In this document: positions 1-11,800 of the stretch, in pieces
Layout of the letters: the number at the start of each line of letters is the position of its first letter
How positions within the stretch are numbered: the first letter of the stretch is position 1
Origin: Hymenopus coronatus
Lineage: Eukaryota; Arthropoda; Insecta; Mantodea; Hymenopodidae
Reading direction: 5' to 3'
Length of the DNA: 64,000 nucleotides
Assembly (NCBI GenBank): GCA_030762935.1
Contig: CM060887.1
Span: 11,834,501 to 11,898,500, forward strand
Position numbers and translations under genes: made by a program
Notes under the pieces: model-generated
What the model saw: only the letters and a program-made list of their open reading frames with translations
Database searches by the model: none
What the model was told of the DNA's origin: nothing

Positions 1-73
1 GTCCTCCGCCGGGTTTGAACCCGCGACCTTGGGTATATGAAGTTAGCATGGTAACCATTACACCACGTTAGTG
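1..73 (-). repeat. tRNA-derived SINE head or tRNA relic
   Basis: The reverse complement has a box A-like GTGTAATGGTTACCATGC and a box B CGGGTTCAAACCCG, spaced as in a tRNA. The outer ends do not pair as an acceptor stem, so it is a SINE head or relic rather than a working tRNA gene. The left end is cut by the window. Confidence 0.5.
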
Positions 74-1878
74 TGTATGTTAATAAACTGATTTTCGTGA
101 ATTTACTTTTAGTAACTTCCGCTGCTTTCACTAAAGTATGCGAACGAAAGCTGCATTCTCTATATTGCGTTCGGTTCAGATTAATGTGTACATTAATGTA
201 TTATTATTTGTTGTAGTTAACTTTCAGGCATTTCCAGTGATTTTGCCAATGTATACGAGATACACATGCTTAACAGAAGACTTGCGGATTTCGTGAAAAG
301 AATAGGTTGGCATATAGTTGTGCATTCGTAAAAATTACAAAATAGAGTATGTTGTTTACATTTTGCGAATAGTTTTGTATATAAGAAAGCATCTTAATTA
401 GGGAGGGTGAGACACAGGAACTCAAAGTGATCACATTTATTACAAGAGACACGTTCCATGTGAATTTTTATTGCTGTGGTTAGTATTTTCAATCTGGAAC
501 CGTACTATTTGATGGTTACACACTTAGCATTATTCAGTACCTGGGTAGATGTGTTGTGCTATCATTAGAGACGCTTTTTAGTTGCTTACTGGTATGTTTA
601 TAAATGTTTAGGGTCCTAAGCCGCAAAGCGTAGCCCAAGATGGAGAGCTCTAAGCCGCAAAGCATAGCCGAGGGATCTGTGAAGCTAAAACCCCAAAGAT
701 CCCCAGAAGAAGTAAACAATTCGGCAATCTGGCGACGTTCACATCTGAACAACTTAATGTTTTCAACACTTTCAAATATGGATCACCAGTAGAAGTCACT
801 TAAACTACTTCTTAAGACAGTTGTGTGTGTGTGTGTGCCTTTACCAATATTTCCACAGAGGACCAGCTGAACGCTTCAATACCAGAGATAAGACTGACGT
901 CATCTCACACCATCATCACACCCAAATAAACGTTCCCACCCCAACAGTCAGGTTTCACAACTCTTTAACATCATACATTATTGGGTATAGGGTATACAGC
1001 AACGGGAAACACTTTCCACACTGCGACCTTTGTGAGATCCATTACGCCTGCTACCCCTAGGAGGATGCGATGAAGTGAGGGAACCACAGGAGGCTACGGG
1101 CCACGAGTAGACAAGCTATGGAGCGCGCAGTACCGGTAGCATCGTAAAGAGGCGCCTCACTAAAAGAACTCCGGAGGCGGTACCTAGCTGAGTGGTACCA
1201 GGGAAGCCACTTTTACAACGCTCATAACCATCGTCCAGCCACAACCCGCCGAACACCGTCGTCTGGTCCTTCAATTAAGGGAATGATATACTGGAAAGAC
1301 GTAGAAGATGAACTACTCCAACATTCTCCTGCCGACCCGGGCAAGCCACGAAAAACCCATGGGTCAGAGTGGGCAGTCGAGGGGATCGCCCGGGACCTTT
1401 CTAATACGAGTCGCACGCGTTACCCAGGTAATATCTCGCTCGATGCGGAATTCCCTAATATTTTCCTAGCTTGAAGCACAATCCCATTCTGGATTGCTCA
1501 ACGAAGTAGCCTTCTAATGTCCACAGAGGATATTCTTTCCTTCCAGCAAACCGCCATACTATCTTTCCGGCATCGCCACACAGCGCGAAACTTAGAAACA
1601 CATTTGAAACATGGGAATGAAACGAAATAAGAAAAAGGAAATCGTAGGTGACCAGAAATCATCCTAGCATTCATCTACCGACCAAGGAAAACCTCAGGGT
1701 TGGCGGACAACGGTGATGCAACCCAGGCCTCACGAATACGTTACCGCAGAATCAACTCGCACTAAAGATCACTGTGTTTAAAAGATATCACCATTAAGCC
1801 ATTTAAGTTGTAAATGGTATTCTTAGCAATAGGATGCTCTTGGCTGTAGCCTGCAATTAATCTAAATATAAAGGTATC
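74..1878. other. no recognised gene; short duplications
   Basis: Mixed sequence, somewhat GC-richer at 1040-1480. A 20-nt motif CTAAGCCGCAAAGC(G/A)TAGCC occurs twice, near 616 and 650. Short ORFs here overlap on both strands and show no protein family signature. Confidence 0.4.
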
Positions 1879-2037
1879 TTTTTACTTTCTCTACACATAC
1901 TATGTACATAGTGTACAGAGAAGGTATTGTATTCCACCCAAATATTCGATACCGAGATTTCACCGGAAATATATGTTTTGAGACCCCTGAATCCCAAAAA
2001 AAAGCATTTTTAGAAAAATGTCCTTGTGCGTCTGTGT
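1879..2037 (-). repeat. H element, hairpin-end fragment
   Basis: Begins tttttactttctctac with the terminal palindrome around tatgtacata, then the conserved CGATACCGAGATTTCACCGG block, and stops within the GT-rich zone. Confidence 0.75.
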
Positions 2038-2982
2038 AAAATTCTCCCGTAAAATTATAAAATGCAGACATGTTCTTTTGAAAATTTCCTGAAATATTGC
2101 ATACGTACATCAGCCCAACGGTTTTTTTTTTTTGTTTTGTTTTTCTTTTCTGCGAATTTTAGCATTCACATATGCACAACAATACACTGCACATTTCTTT
2201 AATATAATGTCATAATGCAGTGACTTACCAGAAGAGCTGGTCCCACTCCTTCAAGATACGAGACATTTGTTGTAGTAGCAATCAAGCTGTCTGAACCATC
2301 ACAGAGATTGATGTAGTGGGTCATCGACAATGTCCACCATTCTCTCCAAATCTTACTTTGTCTACTCTTCCCGAACAATGTGTGACACACATTCATTGCA
2401 TTTTCGACTGTCGTTTGTTGAAAAGCTGCTTACACAAGATGTCGCACCTTGGCTAATTTAAAAGTTTTGCACACTTTATGCTGCTTTCGGAAACACCAGT
2501 AAATCCTATCGTTAAGTTAAGAATATTGTTTAATGAAAAAGTAAGGTACTTTTCACAAAACTTATTATATGTACACTAGGAATAATTCTTTCCTTGCTTA
2601 TGTTTACTACACTGGTATTACATGTTTCCACCATTACTTGCTGATTGGAAGCAACCGTTAAGCTGCGAAATAATGCTGGACAGAGGTTGTAGTTGATGTG
2701 CTGTGTTGATATTTGCGTGAACTTCTCTTCCAATTGAAAGGGAAAATATTCTTTCCTCGCAGAGACAAAGCTTATAACATTTGCAATGCGACATTTTCGA
2801 TTGCTGTGAACTCAAATACTATAAAGCGTATTTATTCAGTATCATATTTCCTCAGTGCTAAGGTCGTGTTAAAATAGTAGTAGCATAAAGAAAGGGAGCT
2901 ATAGAATGCATGAACAGCGTTTGTATTTTGTATCACTATTTTGTTTGAAAGACGTAGGAGACTACAATGTGTCTGTTTTCAG
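2038..2982. other. intron or upstream sequence, nothing recognised apart from the candidate antisense exon
   Basis: Apparently unique AT-rich sequence with a T-run at 2122-2132. No signal-peptide exon could be identified. Confidence 0.4.
2229..2396 (-). CDS. possible antisense first coding exon, unidentified
   Basis: On the minus strand an ATG opens 56 codons ending at a perfect gtaagt donor (plus-strand 2223-2228), in phase 0. The peptide contains YINLCDGSDSLIATTTNVSY and then LEGVGPALL, which does not look like repeat translation and matches nothing I recognise. No acceptor or second exon was found. If real it would be the start of a gene diverging from GLB1; it may equally be chance. Confidence 0.2.
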
Positions 2983-3167
2983 TGGTGCGATTCTCATTTG
3001 CCTGCGTCACGTTCCTTCACAATCGACTCTCTAAATGATGTTTTCCTGCTGGACGGCGAACCATTCCAATATGTGTCCGGATCCCTGCATTACTTCAGGG
3101 TGCCACGAGTCTACTGGAGGGATCGACTGAGGAAACTCCGTGCAGCTGGATTAAACGCTGTGTCCAC
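2983..3167 (+). CDS. GLB1: GLB1 exon 2 (start of GH35 barrel)
   Basis: Residues 1-61 plus two bases. The acceptor is the pyrimidine-rich tgtgtctgttttcag ending at 2982; the donor gtaagt starts at 3168. It encodes [20 protein letters not shown] and then [18 protein letters not shown], the first strand and helix of the GH35 TIM barrel. The frame upstream of the acceptor has a stop (2911) and no ATG, so this is not the first exon. The signal-peptide exon was not recognised in 1-2982. An S2 SINE begins only about 15 nt after the donor. Confidence 0.93.
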
Positions 3168-6100
3168 GTAAGTACACCTTTCTTTTTGTAGCTTAGCGTC
3201 CTTTAACCTGGTTGGTCATACCGGACGATGGATGAAATTGGTGAAATGATGCTCAAATGATCTCGGGGTCCATGGAGCTTAAAATTACTCGACATTCGTC
3301 TTCTCAGGATAAGGGAAAATTCCGAGAAAAAAAAAACCCTTATCCGGGTATCTCAACAATCGCAGCTCTTTGACACATGGCTCAATCGACGCAACGATTT
3401 GTTTGGAGAGTTCACTAGCCTCCTTCGAATATTTGTAACAGCCTCTGCACTCTGTTTTCCACTCGCACTAACGAGTACATCAGTTGTCTTCAGCTTTCTT
3501 GCTAGCGATAAAATTGTTGAACATCCCGTACATTAAATTCACTTCTGTTATGACTGTAAACTAAAGACTGTCTACAATGCCATGAAATTATCGTATTTCC
3601 ATTGCAATCATTAATAGAGTCAACAGATGGCATTGATCGATTGTTGCCAAGATTGTATTCGATTCTCCTTGAGCCACTGAAATCATTAAAACGAATTTCA
3701 TATTTCTACGAGCATTCAGAGAGAGATTATGGTCAATGAAAATGGTTCGGGTTTATATGGATCGCACTGTAGTACCAATCTATTCAAATTTTAGTGTCTA
3801 TTAGAATTTAAAAACTCGTTTACAAGAAGCGTTGTTGTGGGCTATGAAATCCGTGTTAGTGCTAATTTCACTGGTTGTTTGATATCTTATTTCGATCAAG
3901 GTCGCACGTGTGTGTAATTATACTCCAGAAGCTTGCCTGTTTAGACGTGTTTTTTGTTTTGTAGGGAATGCCGGATATTCTCAATGCAAACCGGCATTAC
4001 AGAAAAAAGCTTCTCATGTGTTCATTCGCATGACTCTATAACCATTATTCAACAGTATTCTGTAAACTAATCTGATGTGTTACATTCACGTGACTTCTGT
4101 ACTCAGTATTTAACAAACTATCTGATTTGTTGCATTCACGCGACTTTCTTTACCTGTTCTGCAAACAAACTATGCTTATAAGATTATTCTTCTATCTACA
4201 TTATGCAAAACATTAACATTGAAACCAATAACAAGGAATATCTCAGAACAGGTCAACTCTGCAACGAAAATATATGACATAAATTGTGTGTTTTAACGAG
4301 ATCTACATTTTTTGTGCAGCAAGCCTTTGTGTATCTCGTACAGTTTACCAGTTATGCAAAAATCAGTAACATGCATGCACATTGAACAGGTCTTCAGAGG
4401 GTATTCCCAGAAAATTCAAGTTATACACTTTATTTCTCATACAAATGTGTTAAACATATGGTATTTTAATAAAAATTGTTACAGCCATTTTTGAGAAATT
4501 CAAATTTTTATAAAATGTGTCCAAGTAAACCGTTGAGTTGGGGGATTATCTTGAAAATCTTTGCGTCACGGATTTTCAAGATATATAGCTAGGTATTCAG
4601 GAGTTCTCTACAGTAGAGAACTCCTGCGGGACAAAATTATGGCACACTGCAGCGATGATATAATCGTGGCAATTGACAGCATCGTTAACAAACAAAATCT
4701 GTATTTATTAGCAAGTTAAAGTAAATGTCTAAACCATAAAGCTTCTGTATTGTTATGAAACAAAGTGCGACCTTGATGTAAAGAAGTAGCGGCATTGATT
4801 TTGACATTGATTTCTTACTCAATGTCAACTCTTCTTGTAAACGAGGTTTTAATTTCTTTGCTACTTATAGAAAGTAGTGTAACTATTGTATCTCACACAA
4901 AGTTCGATACCAAGAATTCTCCAGAAATACACGTTTTGCGATAAGGGCGCTTTCAGCTGCATGCAATGACACCACGTGTCCATGGAATTTTGACGTCTAT
5001 TTAAGACCAATTCCATCTCATTACGTACCGCATTTCACATGCTAAATTCAGTACGAACTGAAATCGCATTGAATACGTAAGGTTCCAAAATAATTGTATT
5101 CGTCCATTCATATTGGTGAACTTTTAATTGCGTTGGTGAACCTGTGATCTGCGTATTACTTGCAGGTTTTGAAGTTAAATAATTATATTTGAGAATACAT
5201 TGCAAATTATAGAAACCATAAAACTGGTTCTGTTATAATCTACCACAGAGCAATAAATAAAATGCATTAACATATGACTACCGTGTGCAACGATATAGCT
5301 GAAGAATTTCCTAACCGAATTGGAAACGATTTGAATACGAGGGTGTTTCCATGCAACATATTTCGATCCGATCTCATTCCGATCCCACTTTCTAAGAGGG
5401 TCGGGTCCAAAATTGAATACGCTTTTCATGCAGTATAAAATACGATAAGCATACTCAAATCGATTTCAATTCCCCATGGAAACGTGATAAATGATGATAT
5501 ATATGAACGGACCACCGGTGGAATGCGATGGCAGGGGAAAATGGAGAAAACCCACCCTGCGCCGTTTTGTCCACTACAAATCCCAAATGCGGTCGCTTGG
5601 GATCGAACTCGGGCCGCCCCAGAAAAAAGGTGTGGGGGTATCTGTTATGTTAGGAGTCTTCAATCCTTGGATTAGTTTGCAGCGACTCTCCATTCAGATC
5701 TTCCCTCTGCTTTCCGTTTGAGTTCTTCATATTTACTGCATTTCATATCTTCCATAATTTGTTTTATATATTGTGATCTTGCTCTTCCTTTGCCACTTCT
5801 TCCTTCTATCATACCTTCTATTATAATATTCAGTGTGCTCTGATGTCTTAATAAATGGCCTATTAATTTTGTTCTTCTTCTTCTTTTTAATTTGGTTCCA
5901 ATATGAACATGAACATCATATTTCAAAACAGAAAATCCGTAAATATTTAATGTGATATTTAAGTTCAGGTCTTCCAAAGATGCAACACGAAACTTTTCAA
6001 AAATATTCCTCACCTAATCTACTCTTACACGAAAACATTTTAGAAGATTTTGATCTTCTCAAAAATGGCTCTAATTTTAATTAAAATATCATATGTTTAA

Positions 6101-8810
6101 GGCATCTTCATTACAAAATGTATATCTTGAGTTTTCTGGGAAGAGCCTCTGAATCCCTCTTCATTCTGGATGACTTTTGTATAACTGGAAAACTGTAAGA
6201 GATAGATAAAATCCTAAAACACACAATTTATATAAAATGCATTTTTGGTGGAGAGAACTATTACAGAGATATTGCTTTAAATTTTCCAATACTTATATTT
6301 TCCTCAAATGGGAAATCGTTATTCTTTATTTTCATTCTGGTCAAGCAAAGAGAATCGGATTGCAAAGACACCACATATCAACCAGTTCTTTAAAGAGATG
6401 ATTATCGCTCTCGCCTAGTGTATTCCTTATTCCCATTGTACCTAGAACGGAATATGAAATAGAGCAATTTCTATTAATATTCTTTTTTTGTAAGATTTAC
6501 ATAACCCCTTAAACTTCTAAGGCCACATCGGTGACTTTTCTTCAGAAACAACTGCTGGTGTTTCCTCGATGAACTATAGCGTTTATTAACGTTAATTTTT
6601 TTCCGTGCTGTACTATTAAACACACATTCACTCTCACATACATACTTCCAGACTCTGTGGGGGATATGGAATTATTCTAGTTAAAGAAAAATTCTCCGTC
6701 CTAGCCGGGAATCGAAATCGGGACCTCTAGATGAAAAATCAGTACGCTGACCACTCGACCGCAGAGGTAGTCGATGTTTATTTTTAGTAGATAGAAGAAT
6801 TAACTTCTGTAAAATAGTTTGTTACTGAATAGGTTCAGAAGGTCATGTGAATGTAGCATATCAAATGCTTTATCTCAATGCCAGTGTGCCTAAAATTGTT
6901 AATTGCAGTGATCACATTTCAGTCCAAGCAAAAACCCGGAATAACTGACGTACCTACCCTGCAAAATAAAGAAGTTGTCTGGAACCCTATACAAACACAC
7001 GTGCGACCTTGATGGAAATTATGGTATCAAAGAACTAGCTGAAAGCATTGACTTTCATTTCTTGTTCAATGGCAACGCTTCTTGTAAGCAAGTTTTCATG
7101 TTCTCTACTAGTTATAGTGAGTAGATAAAATATTGCATCTCACACAAAAAGTCCATACCAAGATTTCACCAGAAAGGCACGTTTTCAACAAACAAACAAA
7201 AATCTGATGTGTTACACTCACATGACTTTCTCTAGCTGTTCTACAAACTTCTTACTTAAGATTCTTCTTCTTTCTGCACCTTGCTAATCGCGGTACTTAT
7301 TAGCACATTGTTCTTATTACATAGTTCCGTATAAGTAGGAAGAAAATAAGGGAATACACTAGGCTAAACCAATAGTTAAATGTTTTAAAAGCTGTCGTTA
7401 TGCGATTGTCATTACAAATCGCTTCTTTTCTTGGCCTGGAGTAGAACAAAAGAAAAACGGACACTCCCGTCTGAGAAAAGTATAAGTACTTCACAACTGA
7501 AACTAATAACAATGAATACCTCAAAAACGGTAAGCTCCACGAGAAAAATGTATATGACATAACTTGTGTATTTTAACAAGACCTACATTTTTTGTATAGT
7601 AAGTTTTTGTCTATCTCTTACAGTTTACTAGTTATGCTAAATTAAGCAAAATTCATCCAGAATAAACAGGTCTTCAGAAGCCATTCCTAGAAAATTCAAG
7701 ATATACATTTTATTTGTTAGGTAAATATCTTTAATATATGATATTTTAATCAAAATCGTTAGAGCCATTTTTAAGAAAATAAAAAATTTCGAAAAAAGTT
7801 CCATTTAAGGGTAGTTTGGGGTGGGGGGATGTTTCTCAAAATCTTCGTGTCACATCTCAGGAAGATACTAAACTTAAATACCAAGTTTGGTATTTTAGCT
7901 ACTATTCGTTTTTGAGTTATCGTGTTCACAGACAGACGGACACACGGACACACACACATGAACCTTTTTCTGAAAATGCTTTTTTTTTTTTTTATACTGG
8001 GGGTCCTAAAACATGTAATTCCGGTGAAATCTCGGTATCGAATTTTTGGGTGGAATACAATACTTCTCTATCCCTGTGTACATTGTACATATAGGGCTAG
8101 AGAAAGTAAAAAATCTGACGTGTACCATTCACATGACTTTCTCCATATCCCTGCAACAAAGTATTCTTAAAAAGCTTATACTTTTATTTACTTTATGCTA
8201 ATCAGAAAAATATACTCGCCTCCTTGTAAGTAGAAGCGAAATAAGGGACAACTGTAGGTTAAAGTGATAGTCAAAAGCTGGTTGCTATGTCAATGAAGTT
8301 CCTTTGTGTATATGGATAGGAGTTGACAAGTTCCTGTATGAGAAAAATATACGTTTTTCATAGCAGAAACCAAAAATAAGGAATGTCACAAAAACGACGA
8401 ACTCCACGAAAAAAATGTATATAACATAAATTGTGTGTTTTAATGTGCTCTACATTTTTTGTGTAGTAAGTTTTTGTCCATCTCTTACGGTTTAGCAGTT
8501 ATTCAAAATTTAGTAAAATTCATTCAGAATAAACTACTCTTCAGAGGCTATTCCCAGAAAATTCAAGATATACATTTTATTTGTCAGGTAAATATCTTTA
8601 ATATGCACAATTTTAATCAAAATCGTTAGAGCCATTTTTGAGAAAAGCAAAATTTTCGAAAAAAGTTCCATGTAAAGGGTAGTTGGGGGTGGGGGGATTT
8701 TTCTCAAAATCTTTGTGTCGCATCCCTGGAAGATACTAAACTTAAATACCAAGTTCGGTATTTTACCGACTTTTCGTTTTTGAGTTATCGTGTTCACAGA
8801 CTCACGGACA

Positions 8811-8853
<43 letters not shown>

Positions 8854-11800
8854 GGACCTTTTTGTGAAAATGCTTTTTTTTTGGATATTGGGAACCCTAA
8901 AACATATATTTCCGGTGAAATCTGGGTATCGAATTTTTTGGTGGAGTGCAATACTTTCTCTATACACTATGTACATAGTGCGTATGGAGAAAGTAAAAAG
9001 GAAAAGGTACTTATGTGTGTATGTGTGCGTGTGATTGTGTGTGTGTCTATGATGAACACGATGACTCCAAAACGAAACATTTGTTAAATACCAAACTTGA
9101 TATTTTAATTCAACATCTTCCAAGGATACCACACGAAGATTTCCATGCAAATCCCCCAACACAAATATCTTTACATGGAAAAATTTTAGAAAATCATCTC
9201 TGTAACAATTTTGATTAAAATAAACTAAACACATTCTCATGATAAATATAATATATGACAATTTGGATTTTCTGGCAACAGTGTCTGAAGACCTCTTCAT
9301 TCTGGATGACTTGCATAACTGGCAAACCTTAAGAGATAGTCAACATCTTACTACACTACAAATGTAGATCTCGTTAAATCACACAGTTTATTTCAAATAC
9401 ATGTTTATGGAATTGACCATTCCAGAGATTTCCTTGTAACTTATTTCAATTTTTCAACATTTCCACTTATCTATAATAGAAAGTCGATATTCATTTATTT
9501 TCATCCTGATCAAGCAAACAGAATCGAATTTCAAGTCATCATATAGAAGCAACTCTTCAGAGAGTGTATTCCTTATTCCTATTGTGACTACAAAAGAATT
9601 TGTACTAATATACTTTCTGATGTTTATCTGTAAAATAGTTTGTTGCAGAATATGTAGAGAAATTCATGTGAATATGGTGCTTCAAATTTTTTCTCAATCC
9701 CAGTGTGCTTAATATTGTTAATCCCAATGAACACGTTTCTGTCCAAGAAAAACCTCGGAATAGCTGACTTCTCTACCTACTACTATGGGGTTCTGGAAAG
9801 TTATTTCCCTCCCATGGCTGTTTTAGGGCTTATTTCACCTTCTTCAGCCTTATATTTTTACTTTCTCTACACGTACTATCTACATAGTGTATAGAGAAGG
9901 TATTATATTGCACACAAAAATTTGACACCGAGATTTCACCGGAAATATATATATTTTAGAAAAATGTCCGTGTGTGTATGTGTGTGTGTGCCTGTCTGTG
10001 TGTATATGTGATCGTGTGTGACTGTGGACAGCATAGCTCAAAAACGAAAAGTCCGTTAAACACAAAATTTGGTATTTAAGTTTGGTACCTTCCAAGGATG
10101 GGACACGAAGATTTTTAAGATAATCCCCCACCCCTAACTACCCTTTACATGGAAAACTTTTCGAAAATTTTGTTTTTCTTAAAAATGGTTCTAACGATTT
10201 TGATTAAAATACTACATATTAAAGCCATTTCCATCACAAATCAAATGTGTATCTTGAATTTTCTGGGAATAGCTTCTAAAGACCTGTTTATTCTGTATGA
10301 ATTTTGCTTAATTTGGCATAACTAGTAAACCGTAAGAGATAGACAAAAACTTACTAAACAAAAATGTAGGTCTTTTTAAAATACATATTTTGTGTCATTT
10401 TATTATTTTTCGTGGAGCTTACCGTTTTCGAGGTATTCCTTGTTATTAGTTTCAGTTGTGAAGTACTTACACTTTTTTTTTTAGACGGGAGTATCCGGTT
10501 TTCTTTTGTTCTACTCCTGGCCAAGCAAAGAAGCGATTTGGTATGACAATCGCATAACGACAGCTTTTAAAACATTTGAATATCACTTAGCCTAGTGCAT
10601 TCCTTTAGTTCCATTCTACTTATAAGGAACTAAGTAATAAAATTCTGTTAATGTTTATCTCGATTAGCATGGTGTTGAAAGAAGAATTAGCTTTTATAAG
10701 AAACGTGTTTGTAGAGTAGCTAAAGAAAGTCATGTGAGTGTAACACATCAGAATTTTTTCCTCCTTTCTTTATTGAAAATCATTTGTACAATTATCTAAT
10801 ATTTGTTGCTATTTCCAGCAATCCTATGTGCATTTCGTGGTAGTCTTCCCGTAGTAGATGGTTGCCTTTCTTATTACTTGTGTATCTGGAGGTTGTCAGT
10901 GTTTTGACCTGCAAAGTAAAGATTATATCTGGTCAGGAAAGCTTCTGGAGCACACGTGCGACCTTGATGGAAATGATGGAACGGAGACCCCGACCACGCG
11001 CAAGATAAATTTCTACCTGTTTTAAAGTGCCCGACTGCACGCGGAGATCAGATTTGGGTACAGGTCAATGGCTTGCGGCGGTCAGTTTTGGATTTTCCTG
11101 TGAGGATTTAGGACCCTATAAATGCTGCCTATTTGTCATTCATAGGTATGGTCCTAATAAGCATCCAGAAGATCATTTTTCAAGAAGTTTAAATATCTAG
11201 GTATATGTTCCTGTATTGGAACATGGTATTTGTCGAGAAGTTACTATACCTATGCACCTCCACGATACTTCCCTATCTCTGCGAAATAAATAATAACCAA
11301 ACTATGTCCACTCTGACTTTTCATAATTTGTTGGAACCATTGCTTTATAGAAACACACGATGTGTAGATCGTTTTATATACAGCACACTCGGAACAATCG
11401 ACAGTCGTTCACAATGATACATTTTCGAAACAAATTACAAACATTATTTAGTAGTGCTGCAGCACCTCTATTACTTACATGAGAAAGGCTCATAGGTATT
11501 ATCTCATTAACTCATATTAACAATATACCCGCACGCGCGCAGTTTATCGTCTGGTGGCTCACGTGCAGTTCACCTGTTTACAATTCACTCGCTCGAGCGA
11601 AGTTAGGAAAAAACATGATCTTTTCACGCTCAGCCTACCCAACATAGAAATTATGAACATTTCTAACCAAGAAAAAAACTCGGAATAGCTGGCTGCCTGT
11701 CTACCTACCCTGCAAAATAAAGAATAAATCTGGACAAGGGAGCTTCTGGAGCGCCATTCAAACACACGTGCGACCTTGACATAACTGATGGAAAGTATCG

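Noticed and set aside
1..73. Functional tRNA gene
   Set aside because: Box A and box B are present but the acceptor ends do not pair; more likely a SINE head.
1222..1474. Overlapping plus and minus ORFs in a GC-richer stretch
   Set aside because: Both strands are open only because of base composition; no domain, signal peptide or splice context was recognised.
7203..8108. H elements as MITEs of a cut-and-paste transposon
   Set aside because: No matching long terminal inverted repeats and no constant target-site duplication; only a short, asymmetrically placed inverted motif. Not excluded without empty-site data.
8534..8851. ORFs rich in Val-Cys or Thr-His (also 8780-9034, 17510-17951, 16287-16472)
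   Set aside because: They are translations of CA/GT microsatellites and H-element body; the same peptides recur with every copy and in several frames.
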